Assembly (NCBI GenBank): GCA_013423325.1
Contig: BLJB01000071.1
Location: 124,001-188,000 of the forward strand
From: Usnea hakonensis
Taxonomy: Eukaryota; Ascomycota; Lecanoromycetes; Lecanorales; Parmeliaceae
Direction of reading: 5' to 3'
Length of the DNA stretch: 64,000 nt
Shown here: in pieces, positions 11,226-22,428 of the stretch
Layout of the letters: every line of letters begins with the position of its first letter
Numbering within the stretch: position 1 is the first letter of the stretch
Notes under the pieces: model-generated
Told to the model about the DNA's origin: nothing
Seen by the model: only the letters and a program-made list of their open reading frames with translations
Database searches by the model: none
Position numbers and translations under genes: made by a program

Positions 11226-12053
11226 TCTATGAGAACAAAGCAACAATCGCAGTCGACGGCAACCGATACGGCCGAAGTTGCGATTGCCCTGGTCTAGAAT
11301 CTTTTCAAAGTCAACAACAAGAAACAAGAAGCTACACGATCCAAGGACAACGTTGCTGAGGAGGCAAAATCTCTAACCAGGCGATACCCAAAAGATTTCC
11401 AAGAGAGACGCAGGGAAGATCGCAAAAAAGCAGATAGGAAAGCAGCGAAAGAAAGCAAACAAAATGCAAAGGCTTGCCACTCGGACGGCCAAAGAAGTAG
11501 AGTAGGAGACTTCTTCCGAACGTGAAGCTGACGACACTCCTACATTCGCGATCATATTCAGAACGCAGGAACAGGAATCTTCCCGGAAAGTCACCTTACG
11601 ATCAGACGGGAAAGATAAGCCATCAATTTCCATAAAGAGACAATTCTCCGTTGGTTGTCCAGACAACTACTATAAAACGAAAACTCGATGTGGAGAATGA
11701 ACCAGTATCCGGTAGTAAACCTTTGCTAGTAGATTTTAAGCATAGAAGCTAGTAGCTTCATAAGTGACTTGATATTCCCTGCTAATGACTATGGAGAAAA
11801 CTGATGGCCAAGATCTTGGTCGCGACGAAATCCCCATGCTCAGGAAACACGTCTTATGGATCCCATTTGAGAGGCTCTAGTCCTAGAAATCCAGCGAGTA
11901 CCTCGTCTAGAGACCAAGGAACAGGGATCCGTGGCCAGTACTATTTACCACTTTTCGATAAAAGGCGAAAGACCTGCGGAAGGCTTTGATGCAAGTCTGC
12001 CGCTGAGTCTGTTGAACCATCTATTCTTTAGTAATCTCCCAAAAGCCTAAAGG
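11226..12053 (+). pseudogene. Decayed protein-coding gene of unknown family
   Basis: A run of protein-like segments lies in one direction but in changing frames. The first (MRTKQQSQSTATDT..., from about 11230) meets an in-frame TAG near 11296 and continues as a Lys/Arg-rich helix (FQERRREDRKKADRK). A frame change near 11470 leads to ETSSEREADDTPTFAIIF. A further change near 11650 leads to TTTIKRKLDVENEPVSGSKP. Double stops follow, then MEKTDGQDLGRDEIPM, another shift, and finally STIYHFSIKGERPAEGFD ending at 12053. Introns cannot account for all the breaks, since several shifts have no plausible GT...AG pair. I do not recognise the ancestral protein. It lies between the gene ending at 11190 and the PCC1 stop at 12260. 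Confidence 0.6.
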
Positions 12054-12259
12054 CTCGAGCTGATATCACTGCCTGAACCTCTGCATCATTTCGACTGTAC
12101 TAAACCCTTCCAGAAGCCACACGGGCGCCTAATGGACCAATTTATGCCAGCTTCCTTATCCTCTACGATCTCCTCTCTGCTTGTCCGCACCCTCCTTTCG
12201 TTCCTCTCATTTGCCCACCCCAACTTTGTTCACTTGGATATTCAAAGAGCACTCAATCA

Positions 12260-12725
12260 TTAGACTTCCTCGGCCAGAACATCTACATCTAGCTCTTCCA
12301 TGACCCCCAAAACGACCCCAAGACTTTCCATGAATCCATTGACAGCCACTCTCAACATGCGATTGGTTGTGGCCTTGTACTCTGTGCGCAGAACGGTCAA
12401 CTCCTCATCATCTGCTGCACATCCCGCTTTTAAAGTCAAGGTGGCATCACCGTTTAAAGGAGCCTTTGCATCTGCAATTCGTGAGCCGTTGGAATGATTA
12501 CTGTAAGAAGCATCTGAGGATGCAAGAGAGAGGGAGCGATGGACGAGAGGCGAAATTTCAGCGTCTACGCTGAGTGCGCGTAGGGCTGAGGATGCTAGCC
12601 GGTGTGTGGGAAGGGGAACGAAAATGACCCTATATGATATTTAGCAGGTATGATCAGGGACTGTAGCACACATTGGAGATTTACAAGCAGCACGGGAATT
12701 TGGAATCAGAGGGAGGACCTAACAT
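12260..12725 (-). CDS. PCC1: KEOPS/EKC complex subunit Pcc1
   Basis: Small dimerising subunit of the KEOPS complex, needed for the universal tRNA N6-threonylcarbamoyladenosine modification and linked in yeast to telomere maintenance and transcription. Two exons on the reverse strand: 12725-12685 and 12629-12260. A 55-bp intron (12684-12630) has a GCTAAAT branch site, and together the exons encode 136 residues. The hallmark segments are HRLASSALRALSVDAEISPL near the N-terminus and TNRMLRVAVNGFMESL near the C-terminus, ending in acidic VMEELDVDVL. Length and order match the family. The first exon is short (13 codons plus 2 bases), so the gene is easily missed. It is divergent from CDC14, with 484 bases between the starts. 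Confidence 0.93.
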
Positions 12726-13209
12726 TGTGATAGATATCAGCGTTACACAGGCTCACAGAGTGCATACCTTAAAGTACCTATATGAGGAGAGCTATCATAG
12801 GGCTAAGGCTGGTGGTTGCTATGCCGACAAGCCTTTCCGCCGCTAAGAGTAGATGGAGAGCCGCCGAGATTGAGTTCGTGGCCAGTGGCACGAGCAGGAG
12901 GCCCCACATTTACTCGTACACAGAGACTTGGAGTATAAACAACATCATCGTCCTGTATCTTGCGACGACAGCATCTCTTCCTCTCTTTGAGGTGCTTATT
13001 ATTACTGGCATATGTGTATAGGTCTCGTCTATCCATCCAAGTCCAAATAAACAAATAAAGCCTTGAAACAAGGAAGCAGCTGCCCCAATAGTCCATCGCA
13101 ACTTCGCGACCACGATAGCAACTGCGCAATTCCAACCAGATCTCAGATATCTATTGGACACACGCTTGCCTTTTCCTGTGCAAAGGTGGTCCGCGACTGC
13201 CCTGTCGCC
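12726..13209. promoter_or_regulatory. Shared upstream region of PCC1 and CDC14
   Basis: 484 bases between divergent start codons. No gene is seen. A TACCTTAAAGTACCTA motif lies at 12765-12780, close to the PCC1 start. Confidence 0.5.
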
Positions 13210-15276
13210 ATGTCGCAACAGGCAGCAAGAGCGCCTGTCCCTCCAGCTTTGGGCAGAACAAGCTATGGACAAGTGATCGAGTATATTCAGAGTAAAGAGC
13301 TTCAGCCAATGATTGGTCCTCTACCGTTGCGGTATATGTAGACTAACGTTGCCCCACAGACCGACTCTACCTCGCATCATATACTCATCCTCCCAATGAG
13401 CGCACTCCGTTTCCATATCCAGCAACACCTACACCTCTCAAGTCACCTTCGAAGCACTCTTCCAAACAACCACAGCAGCCGATACCAGCGCCATCAGGTC
13501 CCAAAGTACATCCCCCTTTTTACTTCACAGTGGATGATCATCTACTTTATAATCGCTTCCATGCAGATTTTGGACCATTACACATTGGACATCTCTACCG
13601 CTTCGCCGTCTTTCTTCACGAGATCTTGGGACACCCAAGTAATGCAGAACGAGGGATCGTCTTCTGGAGCCGGCCAGACTCGAGGAGTAGGGCAAATGCC
13701 GCTTGCTTGCTGGCTTGTTACATGATCGTCATACAGAATTGGCCTCCACACCTGGCACTAGCACCAATCGCGCAAGCAGAACCACCGTTGATGCCCTTTA
13801 GAGATGCAGGTTACAGCCAAGCAGACTTCAGCATTGGAGTGCAGGATGTTATTTACGGTGTGTGGAAGGCCAAGGAAGAGGGTTTAGTTGATTTTAGACA
13901 CTTCAGACTTGACGAGTGTGTAGCTACGATTCAATACACCATGTCAATGCTGATGAATACTTAGATACGAGAGATATGAGAGGGTAGACCAAGGGGATTT
14001 CAATTGGCTCACACCCGATTTCATTGCGCTTGCATCCCCTCAGCATCAGCCAGTAGCTCCTATACTACCGGAGTCGCCCTTGTATGCCAACATTCCCACC
14101 AACGCCTCCGCCGTCAAGAAGAGCGATCTTCCAGGGCCATTCAAGAACGTTCTTTCGCATTTCTCCAGGCGCAATGTTGGACTCGTCGTCCGTCTGAACT
14201 CCGAACTTTACTCGCCTACATACTTCACTGCCCTTGGTATCAACCATCTGGACATGATTTTCGATGATGGAACGTGCCCACCATTACATATGGTCAAGAA
14301 ATTTATCAGGCTAGCGCATGAGATGATTACTGAAAAGAAAAAAGCCATTGCTGTTCATTGCAAAGCTGGACTAGGCCGCACAGGCTGTCTAGTAGGAGCT
14401 TATCTCATCTACCGTTATGGCTTCACCGCCAACGAGATGATTGCCTTTATGCGGTTCATGCGGCCAGGCATGGTTGTCGGGCCTCAGCAGCACTGGCTTC
14501 ATCTCAATCAAGGAACTTTTCGGGAGTGGTGGTGGGAAGATCTTCTCAAGCAGAAATTGGCTGCAGCGCTGCCCTCAACGCCTTCCAAATCAATCCGCCG
14601 TAGTCATGCCGATATCGGTCAGACTGCGACACCACCGAACCCGAGTCAATCAGGCAAGCGATCTGCTCTAGGCGAAATAACGGCCAACGAGGCTGGTCCT
14701 TCAAATGCCATGGACGAAAACCTTCCAGCTCCCACTCCAGGGCAGCCAAGGAAGACCAGCAGGATGGATTCCCGTCATCATCCGTATGCGAGAGCACCAT
14801 CAGCCACTTTCAACGGTAATACCGTCGTCGAAAACCCAGAGAATCAGATCGTGGAGATGCGCAGCCATAGACAGAACCCTGGTGAGAATGAAGAGGAATG
14901 GGAGCTGAGAGTGCTTGGCCGAAGAACAAGCTCTCGTTCGCCAGTAGGCAGCGAGAAGAAACGCGCCGTCAGCTATACGACTACTACGACCACGACGTCG
15001 CGATTCAGTACTGCGGGGGACGATGAAGCCTTACAAGAGCTAACTTCAGATGTGGAGAATTGGACCCACCACGATGAGCACGCTTCTGACAAGTCTGCGA
15101 GACCAAAGACACCCGGAAGCACCAAAAGTGGCAGTGGAAGCGGGACCTTGGGTGTTGTCAAGATGCGTGGGAGCCCAGTGAGGAGAAGTGCAGAGAGTCG
15201 AGAGGTCAAGAGCGGAGTGAGGAAGACTAGCGCCAGAGTGGGAAGCGGGTTAGCAGCGAGCCGGTCACGATCATGA
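13210..15276 (+). CDS. CDC14: Dual-specificity phosphatase Cdc14
   Basis: Removes phosphate from CDK sites during mitotic exit, septation and cytokinesis. Three exons: 13210-13291, 13360-13915, 13965-15276 (introns 68 and 49 bp), giving 649 residues. The N-terminal Cdc14 domain includes NRLYLASY and YFTVDDHLLYNRFHADFGPL. The catalytic domain carries the Cys-phosphatase loop HCKAGLGRTG near residue 345, after FDDGTCPP, and is followed by FMRFMRPGMVVGPQQHWL. The last ~270 residues are polar and basic, probably disordered, and rich in Ser/Thr-Pro and Arg, as in other Cdc14 proteins, where this tail holds localisation and regulatory sites. Phase is kept at both junctions, and the spliced joins restore conserved IQNRLY and LDEYERYERVD. 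Confidence 0.96.
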
Positions 15277-16185
15277 TGCGCGCTCAAGGGTCCTTTATTC
15301 CTGTTCTTACCAAATATTAAATCAGGCTTGACTGTTTGCAACGTCATGCTTCAGTGCCTACTTGCATAGGTCTCGCAACCACATACGGCTAGTTTGGAGT
15401 TATCAGAATCTTCTGCGCTGCAGAGGTTTTTGCTTAGCAGCCATGCTGCGCAACTCAGTCACCGGCGTTTGGCTATCCGGGCTTTCTTTCTCTCTTGAGT
15501 ACCAGTACATGCTAGATACAGCGATGAGTGATGAGTGGCCATGAATTGTGTTTTCAATGCCATCATAAGTCCCACAGTGCTTTCATGTTCCTCGAAAGGA
15601 AAACACTGTCCATAAGCTCTCACTCCTTCGAGCCCACCAAAAGCTCCTCACAGCCTGATTCATTCACGTGAGCTGCCTGTGCTAGTGTGGAAGGCTATGA
15701 AGAGCACGACGAATAGCGAGCAGGTCACGACTTTTGACGGACAGGTAGACTCTGTTTTTTCTCCCTCCACGACATTTAGATTCCTGCTTTTAGTCGCTAG
15801 GACCCATTGACGTCGCGGAGACATGTACATCAAGTATTGCGGTCAATGGCCCATAGGGTAGGTTTTCCAATTGTGTTTACTGCAGATCCAAATTTTGAAA
15901 TGATCCGTAGACCCTAGCATTCTCGATTTGCGAGTATCATCAAAAGACACCGGTTACATACCCAAGAACTTCTAAACCACTCTTCTCATGGCGATTGCTC
16001 ACATCCTACGCGTGCCACAATTACTCGAGGACAAAGGCATCGATGAGAGAATGCATATTTGCTGATTGGTGATTACCGAGACTTGATCGTGTAAATTTCG
16101 AACGTTCAATCAAAAGCGCCGTCGTATGCAGCTCTCGGAATGCTCTCCCTATGAAATCCGCGCGGACGCTGAAGAAGCTGTTTCC
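15277..16185. other. Spacer downstream of CDC14
   Basis: About 900 bases with no gene I can support. It probably holds the CDC14 3' UTR and then diverged sequence bordering the transposon fragment. Confidence 0.4.
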
Positions 16186-16638
16186 TCATATATCTATGTC
16201 TTGAGCTTTGGAAACAAGTCTTCCAGAAGCCTCATCCAAACGCCGTCTAGCGTTCTGACTGGTCTCAAGGCGCTTCAATCCTAATTCTTTCCTGATTCGT
16301 ACGAGAGCTCTAGATGTGATATGAAAGCCTTCTTCCTCCAACGCCGTCACCATTTCATGGTCCGATACTCCAATCGCGCGGAATAGAAAGTGAATCCGTT
16401 TGCGCAACTGCTCTATATCGTCCGTAATGCCTCGCAGAGGAGGGGAATCCCATTGATGAAGATAACGTCGCAGCGTGCGAGGATCGATCGTGAGGTCTTT
16501 GTTGTCGGCGAGCCAGGAAACGACTTCCTGTTGCTTCCACCTCGCGGTATGAAGTCGAGAAAGAATCTCACTTGATATCGCGCTACATCTTTGGGTGGGC
16601 GATCGCGCTGACCACCTCCGGCATCGTGAAGATAAGGT
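16186..16638 (-). pseudogene. Fragment of a transposon-type protein (N-terminal helix-turn-helix region)
   Basis: A frame open for 151 codons without a start codon, bounded upstream by TAG at 16639-16641. The encoded stretch includes ISSEILSRLHTARWKQQEV, a helix-turn-helix-like unit, then RTLRRYLHQW and, after a linker, FHITSRALVRIRKELGLKR. This two-part layout is what I know from the N-terminal half of fungal integrase-core and related mobile-element proteins. The catalytic part expected after it is missing, and the frame ends at 16186. The adjoining DNA at 16700-16860 is AT-rich. I read this as a truncated element relic; no terminal repeats or target duplications were found around it. Confidence 0.55.
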
Positions 16639-16699
16639 CTATAGCGCTTTCGCTACCCCTCGCCCTCTAGGTCATAGAGTCTTCAGGGAGCGCGAGGTT

Positions 16700-16860
16700 T
16701 ATGCCTGCCCCCGTGGCTATCTAATTTATAAGATTATTAGTAGATATAAATCTTTTTCTAAGCTAGATATAGGGGCATCACTTACGGAGGGGCTGTGGGG
16801 CCAATGATGTGGCCAGCTTAGCTACACTTGATTATTCTTTATAGTAATCTTTCATGCTAG
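16700..16860. other. AT-rich patch beside transposon fragment
   Basis: A short TA-rich block with several TAATTTATAAG/TAGATATAAAT-like words. It differs from its surroundings and is compatible with repeat-induced C-to-T mutation of an old element, though I cannot compute an index here. Confidence 0.35.
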
Positions 16861-17126
16861 ATAGAGGTTTACTGTCGAGATGATGAAAGATCCATTCCGT
16901 AACGCATATATGTGTTTGCACGTTGACTCCCAAAATGCGCTCTTAGTACTACTGTGACTATGCTTGCAACCAATGAAATGCGAAGACCTATACGGAGATC
17001 GCCTCCAAGCGTACGATCTCGTACAAGTCTGCCAATAACAGTCAAAGTGACCTTCGCTTTTGTGTACGCTTGGCGGCTTTCATCTGTTATCCTAAGAAGC
17101 GATCTTGACACTAGTAGTAAAAGATT

Positions 17127-18113
17127 TTAGGGGGGCTTCTTTGCAAACTCTAACTCACTTTGCAGGAAAACATCCAGGAGGTTGGTATCTTGTGTTAGCT
17201 TTTGCTCGCCATCTTCCCAGCTAAATCCGTAACGAAGCAACAAGCCAAGGGTCCTAACATCCTCAATGGCCCTCCCAATTACCTCCGAAACTGCACCTCC
17301 AATCTCTGTGAATAGCACATTCCTAAACAACTCTCGTGAATGAGAAACGTCGTTTCCATGGTAAGCCCATCCATGGGTGCCGCTGCAACCAAGAACGCTC
17401 TCCAGTCCCCAAAGAGCGGTACCGAATGGCTCAATGCTGGCATCCGCCCAGTCGACTATACCAGTGAGGTGACCGGAATCAGGATCGACGAGAATGTTCA
17501 TGTTCGAAAGATCCGAATGAGTCAAAACCCAAGGCACTTGATAGATAACCTCGTCGAGGCTCGCATAGGTCCTGTCGATGACTATCGAAAATCGGCGGGG
17601 TAGGGTGCCGGAGAGCTGCACGAGCTTTGTTTTGTAGAAGTCAGATCTCTCTCGCACCGGAGTTTGAGGTTTTGTCCAGGCCGACGCGAAGAATCTGTCT
17701 TACGTATAAGCAATGTCTGTAATGATACAAACCGAGTAGGGGTCCTACTTTGCCAGATCTGTTACAGTTTGATCCATTTGGGTTACTGTAATACTGCTGT
17801 ATGTGAAGAGGTATCCAGTACCTCGAAGGGCCTCCATAATCCAGATGCTTACGGAGCTATTAGGCATCAAGCCTTGATATACGGTCGCTGGAGCAACATG
17901 ACGATGGATTTCTTTGGCGAGTGTGGTCATCGAAACGTCGAGAGGCGAATCTGTTGATCGAAACTGAATGATGCATCCCGAATCTGATAACAATGTGTAG
18001 CTATGATAGCCTTGCCAGGGAACGGGTTCCACAGAAGTCTGTAGAAGGGTTTGGGCATACGCGATACAATCATCTCGAGTAACCTCATTTTGCGTTTGAA
18101 AGAGGTCCGACAT
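17127..18113 (-). CDS. Aminoglycoside-phosphotransferase-like kinase (APH family), 310 aa
   Basis: Protein-kinase-fold small-molecule or protein phosphotransferase of the large fungal APH family; the substrate is unknown. Two exons: 18113-17749 and 17694-17127, with a 54-bp intron. The join restores DLAKFFASAW. Catalytic motifs are LTHSDLSNMNILVD (the HxDxxxxN loop) and GIVDWADA (the metal-binding DxD/DWE-like position), followed by PFGTALWGLE, the standard order of the family. The N-terminal lobe is less conserved. Such genes are numerous and often lineage-specific in filamentous fungi. It is divergent from gamma-tubulin across 229 bases. Confidence 0.85.
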
Positions 18114-18342
18114 AGGCCTATCTTATGGTAGAGGCTGACAAATGAATTTTAGTGGCAAAATGCATGCGGTCGAGGAGTGTTATATTTACTTATGCATAAA
18201 TTTTATACCCAGCTTGTGTGCCTGATGCACCAAAAATAGAATCTATCAAACCTTATTTATGTACTCTAAACTCTAGCCGATGTTTGGGCAAACGACGCGA
18301 ACATTGTATGTTCAAAAGCTCTGTCTTGCGAAACATTTGGCT

Positions 18343-20007
18343 ATGCCTAGGTACTTTTAAGGCCGCTTATGCTCTACTCGTAATCATTGCTGACCAAGAT
18401 TCAGGGAGATTATAACCATCCAGGCTGGCCAATGCGGCAACAGCAGTAAGTCGACGCGTTGTCAACGTGGGGCGAATGTGTTTCACATTGCTGTATTGAC
18501 GAGGACGCAGTTGGTAGCCAATTCTGGCAGCAACTGTGTTTGGAACACGGAATTAGTCAAGATGGCAACCTGGAAGATTTTGCGACAGAGGGTGCTGATA
18601 GGAAAGACGTGTTTTTCTACCAAGTAGGGTTCCCGAGAGTGCTGCTTGCTGACGCCAGCTGATACCCTTCAAGAGTGATGATACGCGATACATACCTCGA
18701 GCTATATTGTTAGACTTGGAACCACGAGTATGTAAATGTTCCACTGTCTAGGCACTGAACGACGGTCTGATCGTCTTTTCCTGCCTCAACAAAGGTAATT
18801 CAAGGCATTCAAAATGGACCATATAAGAATATCTACAATCCGGAAAACTTCTTCGTTGGATCGCAGGGGAGTGGTGCTGCAAATAATTGGGCTGCAGGCT
18901 ACGCTGCCGGAGACACCGTCCAGGAGGAAGTGTTTGACATGATTGATCGAGAGGCCGATGGAAGTGACTCTTTAGAAGTAGGTCTATTCTAGGACTATCT
19001 TGAAACACCATGCAAGGTTTGACAATGATCTATAGGGTTTCATGCTCCTTCACTCCATCGCTGGCGGTACAGGGTCAGGTTTAGGCAGCTACATACTGGA
19101 GCGAATGAACGATAGATTCCCTAAAAAGCTGATACAAACCTATTCAGTGTTCCCGGACACACAAGGAGGTGGAGATGTGGTAGTCAATCCGTACAACAGC
19201 TTGCTCGCGGTGCGTCGGCTGACCCAGAACGCGGATTCAGTGGTCGTGCTCGATAATGGCGCTTTGTCAAGGATAGCCGCCGATCGGCTTCACGTTCAAG
19301 AACCTTCTTTCCAGCAAACCAACCAGCTCGTCTCCACTGTCATGTCCGCCAGCACAACCACCCTTCGCTACCCGGGCTATATGCACAATGACTTGGTTGG
19401 CATTGTTGCTTCTCTCATCCCAACGCCTCGATGTCACTTCCTCATGACCTCCTACACTCCTTTTACAGGCGACAATGTAGAGCAAGCAAAGACGGTACGG
19501 AAGACCACAGTACTGGATGTGATGCGGCGACTACTGCAACCGAAGAATCGGATGGTCTCAACGACGCCGAGCAAGACAAGTTGCTATATCAGCATACTCA
19601 ATATCATCCAAGGAGAAGCAGATCCCACAGAGGTGCACAAATCGCTCCTCCGGATCCGCGAACGTCAATTAGCAACATTCATACCATGGGGCCCGGCATC
19701 GATACAAGTCGCACTGACAAAGAAGTCGCCCTACCTTCAAAACACACACCGCGTCTCAGGTCTCATGTTGGCAAATCATACATCTGTGGCGACGCTCTTT
19801 AAGCGAATCGTCGTCCAGTACGATAAGATGAGGAAACGCAATGCCTATCTGGAGGGCTACAAGAAGGAGGCGCCGTTTGCAGATGGCCTTGGTGAATTCG
19901 ATGAAGCCAGAGCTGTAGTGACGGACTTGATCGGAGAGTATGAAGAAGCGGAGACGGAGAGCTACTTGGATCCAGATAAAGGAAAAGAAAAGGCAGAAGG
20001 CGGTTAA
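18343..20007 (+). CDS. Gamma-tubulin
   Basis: Nucleates microtubules at the spindle pole body. Six exons: 18343-18350, 18405-18445, 18511-18623, 18674-18727, 18795-18977, 19036-20007, encoding 456 residues. Exon 1 is only 8 bases (ATGCCTAG) and splices to give MPREIITIQAGQCGNS, the classical N-terminus; phase is kept at all five introns. Diagnostic segments: IGSQFWQQLC, the tubulin loop IAGGTGSGLGSY, VVVNPYNSLL, and the gamma-specific MLANHTSVATLFKRI. The acidic, Glu-rich C-terminus is usual. The 5' exons are tiny and the introns 50-67 bp, as in homologous fungal genes. Confidence 0.96.
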
Positions 20008-20524
20008 GTACGGATGACGGATAGTGATTCCCTGGGTTTGGCCAAGGTGCTGGCTCGTTGCAAAGAGGTCATGAGACACGAGTCACACGAAGATCTGAAG
20101 CATCATTTGGTATTGATGATGCACGAGTACTTGTAAAGTGGCAGGCTTATGCCAATACTTTCGTAATAAGGTACGCATCATTGGTGTCGGCAATAGGATT
20201 TACTTGGCACTGTAGCCTCGTTGAGTCAGGTTAAGAAAACCACTACGTAGATGGTCCGCCCCTTCCGCGTCAGATGTTTACACAGCCACTGTGGCGTTAA
20301 CAGGGATCCTGGATCCAATCACGCGTGTCAGATCGACGCAAAATGGGAAATGAATTAAGGCAATAAATCCTAAAATCTTGTCAGTCGCAATCTGCAATCT
20401 TCCTTCCAAACAAATCAACTCCGTAAAAACGCCCTTCCCCCACCCATCACAATCACAACCTCACCACTTTCAAAATTTCCCCAAGTCACAAGTCAAGAAG
20501 CACCAAGACCGCACTTTTGTCACC
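20008..20524. promoter_or_regulatory. Upstream region of PMP3
   Basis: 517 bases. The last ~130 before the PMP3 start are strongly C/A- and CT-rich with no G-rich blocks, typical of the 5' leader of highly expressed fungal genes. No gene is seen. Confidence 0.5.
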
Positions 20525-20925
20525 ATGCCATTCACTGCAAGGTGAGTCTCGCGTTCTTCCCTCCGCGACAGTGAGGACATGGATCCCGTTGTCATCTCCA
20601 TCGATTCGCCTCGCGCCTGATCTGAGTCTCCGTCGAGCTCTCTTTAAATTTCAAGACTAATTCTGCCCTGACTATAGCGACATCTGCAAGATCATCCTCG
20701 CCATCCTCCTCCCGCCTCTTGGTGTTTTTCTCGAGCGCGGTTGCAATGCCGACTTCCTCATCAACATTCTCCTGACAATACTGGGTTATATTCCGGGTAT
20801 CATCCATGCCCTGTAAGTCACTTACATCTATCTTCATCTTTGAGTGGACGAGGCATACAGGTAGTCCACGATCCTGCTCAATCAGCCACTTACACCTGTC
20901 TAGGTATATCATCCTCAAGTACTAG
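20525..20925 (+). CDS. PMP3: Plasma membrane proteolipid 3 (PMP3 family)
   Basis: A very small hydrophobic plasma-membrane protein with two transmembrane helices that affects membrane potential and salt tolerance. Three exons: 20525-20541, 20678-20812, 20904-20925, giving 57 residues. The spliced protein starts MPFTASDICKIILAILLPP, continues GVFLERGC, and ends in IPGIIHALYIILKY, a complete match to the family plan. Exons 1 and 3 are 17 and 22 bases, so no single reading frame shows the gene. It lies 517 bases downstream of gamma-tubulin, in the same direction. Confidence 0.95.
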
Positions 20926-22428
20926 CGTCCCGCTCAATTCCATTCTCTTCGTAACGGCCCGGCATCTGGAATTTCTTACTATCAGCATACCCGCACGCGT
21001 TTCAACAAAAATCAGCATCTCCTCCAGGTTGTTCTCGTTACGCTCACCGGAACACTCGGCAGTAATGGAAGAGTGTTGCGGTCAAGACTTGGGTATGAGA
21101 AACACCATGGAGGCAGTCGCTGGTGCAGCATTTCACAGCCCGTATATTATGCGCTGCCCTTTAATACTACGTTCTCCCTCGTGGTCTAGCTAGTCTGGCC
21201 GTCTTGTATCATAGCACTTGAATCCAACGACGAGTCAATATCCACAACTTCAGCTCTGATCAGCTTTCCTATGCCTGTTCATGCGCACCACGGAAGATTA
21301 CAATGACGTGCGTCTGATGCTAATTGTGACCTCTACTATCATGAAATTATACGCTTGTCTATTGTCCGAAGGAGAGGAAGCACAGATTCAACAGGGTCCT
21401 TGCCCCGCTAGTGTTCTTAATCGGGACACTTTTTCGATGAGGCTCAAGTCGGCAGCAAGATGAGGTGAGCATGCAATCGATGGTACTATGTATTGCTGTC
21501 ATGGTCGCAGGGGCTTGGAGCATCTGAGATGGGAATTTTTATTTTAGACGTTGGTATTGAGGCTCAGGGAGGGAATACGAAAGGTAAGGTAAATAAATAG
21601 GTACTTTATGGTAGGTACGGAGTATGTAGCTTAGTGTGTTGCTGACTGACTGCGGTGTGTCTAAAAATATCCCGTCTCGGCGTTTCGCCCGCAACTAGCA
21701 ACTAAATGAGGGGCACTCGTAACCGGGCACTGCTGTCAACCATTCATTTTTCTTTTCAAGTGCATCATTAATATTATTATTATTATTTTAATCGCCTTCC
21801 TCCACACTGCCAAATACTGTCATCCTCTGTTGGACGACATCAAACTCTTTCTCTCATCTAAGCGCTTACCTTTGGATCTATCAAATCTATCAATGGCTCA
21901 TCCCCTTACTGTACTATTCTCAAGTCTCAACTACCTTAGCTTGCTCTAAAGGAAAGAATGCGCTAACTGCTTTGCTTCTACCCTTGAGCCCTCCTGATGT
22001 CCAGCGTCTCCATAATCCCCCCCCCCCCTCCTGTGCTCCCTCAAAGGATCCAAAACCATCTTGGCCGCCTGCCTCCGCCGTCCCCATGTTTCCTTTTGTC
22101 TCCTTCTTCTTCATTTCCTTCTTGTCATTCTGATCAATTCCCTATTCCATTGACGTTTTCTGCTTTACTTTCATTCTGTTTTGCATCATTCTGCATTGCA
22201 TACGGAGCTGGCTTCATGTCTTGGTCGCGTTCCGCAGTCTTCTCGGGTGAGTAATTCTGCCCTCAGCTTTATGTACAAACGTTGCACAGCCATGATCGGT
22301 CCTGCATTCTCCCCCCACCCTCAAGTCTTTCAAACTTCATCACAGCCTCTGCTTCTTTACTTCAACTAGCTATCACCCTGTCGATCACTAAGTCCTTCAA
22401 TATCACCGATTTTCGACTGCTAACATGA
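20926..22428. promoter_or_regulatory. Long upstream region of the CFEM gene, with probable 5' UTR intron
   Basis: About 1.5 kb. It contains TAAGGTA-like motifs (about 21580-21615), ATT repeats (21771-21788) and a C10-type tract near 22020. A GTGAGT donor at 22247 pairs with TGCTAAC...GCAG, with the acceptor at 22434, which suggests a 188-bp intron in the 5' UTR of the next gene. No protein gene is recognised. Confidence 0.45.
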
